Positions 63,196-64,000 of a DNA stretch of 64,000 bases are shown here, piece after piece; position 1 is the stretch's first letter, and each line of letters opens with the position of its first letter. The DNA lies in contig NZ_JAPCHY010000016.1 of the NCBI RefSeq assembly GCF_026107455.2, forward strand, positions 1 through 64,000, in the 5' to 3' direction. The DNA comes from Xanthomonas chitinilytica. Its GTDB lineage: Bacteria > Pseudomonadota > Gammaproteobacteria > Xanthomonadales > Xanthomonadaceae. Position numbers and translations under genes: made by a program. The notes below the pieces were generated by a model that saw nothing but the letters and a program-made list of their open reading frames with translations, ran no database searches and was not told where the DNA came from.

Positions 63196-63846
63196 TCAGC
63201 GCGAGACCAGCACGTCGCCGCTGCCGGCCACGGTGCCCTGCACCACCCGCCGCGAAGACAGGTTTTCGACCGTGACCCGCTCGTTCTCGCCGCCGTCGGC
63301 AAGCGCGCGGCCCGCCACCCGGACCTCGACCCCGCCGCGGCGCGAGACCAGTTCCACGCTGTCGCCACGGCGGATCAGCCGCGGCGCCAGCAGGTCGCTG
63401 GCCGACAGCAGGGTGCCGGCCTGCAGGGTCCGCCGGGCCACCCGCCCCACCGCTGCGGCCGGGTCGGCCAGGGCGGCGCCGGCGATGCGCGAGGCATCGC
63501 GGGTGCTGGTGGTGATATCGGCGGCGGTCACGGTTTCTCCAGCGCTCAGGCCGCGGTTGAGGATCAGCACGGTCTGGTTGCGGCGTACCTTCACCGGCAC
63601 GAACAATCTCCAGCCGCTGGCCTGCGGACAGCTGACCTCCACGGTGCTGGTGCCGGTCGGCTGCGCCTGCAGCGCCGCCGGGCAGGCCGGCAAGCGCAGC
63701 GCCGAATCCAGCACGGCCTCGCCTTCGCTGCCGGCCGGCAGCGTCGACAACGCCGCCGCGCGGATCGAATCGACCGACTGGAAACCGCCCGCCCGGGCCG
63801 GGGCGGCGAGCATCAGGCAGGTGAGCAACAACATGAGAAGACGCAT
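63196..63846 (-). CDS. Flagellar P-ring assembly chaperone FlgA
   Basis: This is a 216-residue periplasmic protein. A signal peptide (MRLLMLLLTCLMLAAPARA) leads into an SAF-domain body with RRNQTVLILNRGLSAGETVTAADI and LRAGTLL-like AGTLLSASDLLAPRLIRRGDSVELV, typical of FlgA. It chaperones FlgI during P-ring assembly. It is the first minus-strand gene of the flgA-flgM-flgN group and is divergent from the probable cheV. Confidence 0.93.
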   Translation of the reverse strand: MRLLMLLLTCLMLAAPARAGGFQSVDSIRAAALSTLPAGSEGEAVLDSALRLPACPAALQAQPTGTSTVEVSCPQASGWRLFVPVKVRRNQTVLILNRGLSAGETVTAADITTSTRDASRIAGAALADPAAAVGRVARRTLQAGTLLSASDLLAPRLIRRGDSVELVSRRGGVEVRVAGRALADGGENERVTVENLSSRRVVQGTVAGSGDVLVSR

Positions 63847-63977
63847 CGGCGACTCCGGCAGCAATGGAACTGGCCCAGACCGATGCAAGCGCCGTGCCGC
63901 AGCGGCCATGCGACATCGCGCGCCGCGGATCGCATCCGGCCCTCAAGTTCCGCCGCCGCAGCGCCGATACCTGCAGC

Positions 63978-64000
63978 ATGTCCCATGACCTGCTCAACCG
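63978..64000 (+). CDS. Start of a gene, probably cheV (partial)
   Basis: Only ATG and seven codons are in the window (MSHDLLNR). CheV proteins of this family commonly begin MSHELL..., and cheV is commonly divergent from flgA in Xanthomonas. A GCCGATAC element (63962-63969) and TCAAGTTC (63942-63949) lie upstream with a spacer of 12 instead of 11 bases. This resembles a sigma-28 promoter, but the -10 would be only eight bases from the ATG. Confidence 0.45.

Overview
The window looks like a chromosome segment of a motile, GC-rich gammaproteobacterium of the Xanthomonadaceae/Lysobacteraceae (Xanthomonas, Pseudoxanthomonas, Lysobacter or Luteimonas type; genus not decided). The reasons are a Xanthomonas-Caulobacter style TonB receptor in a glycan locus, the housekeeping order rarA-lolA-DUF3857-ftsK/trxB-acyltransferase-aat-infA-clpA-clpS-nudix-mnmA-hflD, GTAG-headed REP dyads, and polar-flagellum genes with sigma-28 promoters. 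No rRNA, tRNA or CRISPR array was seen. Long ORFs antisense to the real genes are by-products of high GC.

Layout. (1) 1-4.7 kb: the remains of a genomic island that carries three overlapping tyrosine recombinases, a GInt/ginABC-like module. An IS3-family insertion at the left edge has cut off the catalytic tyrosine of the third. (2) 4.8-11.6 kb: an operon of TonB receptor, secreted and membrane-anchored CobN-like chelatase, ExbB-like channel and DUF2149 protein, behind a near-consensus Zur box. I read it as a zinc-starvation uptake system that extracts metal in the periplasm, not as cobalamin synthesis. (3) 12.2-34.5 kb: a mannoside/N-glycan catabolic region with a secreted peptidase, two GH92 mannosidases, a GH2 beta-mannosidase, a mannose isomerase-like epimerase, fructokinase, an MFS sugar transporter, a LacI regulator, a TonB receptor, glycosylasparaginase, CutC, a broken secreted protein and glucokinase. 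Four copies of a GATCGATC-centred palindrome mark the lacI, GH92 and TonB receptor promoters and predict a LacI regulon. (4) 34.8-51.5 kb: housekeeping genes. (5) 52-62.4 kb: signalling genes, namely a sensor-less chemoreceptor behind a sigma-28 promoter, a PAS-GGDEF-EAL protein, a three-PAS NarL-type histidine kinase next to a degenerate GGDEF-EAL-REC protein, and a second histidine kinase. (6) 62.5-64 kb: flgN, flgM, flgA and the start of a probable cheV.

How the parts work together. In the glycan region, outer-membrane import delivers mannosides to periplasmic GH92/GH2 enzymes. Mannose then enters through the MFS permease, is isomerised to fructose and phosphorylated, while the glycosylasparaginase removes the GlcNAc-Asn stub. 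Many genes overlap by ATGA, GTGA or TTGA, which indicates translational coupling. Four inverted pairs of a REP element sit between transcription units. All functions are inferred by reading the sequence; no database search was run.
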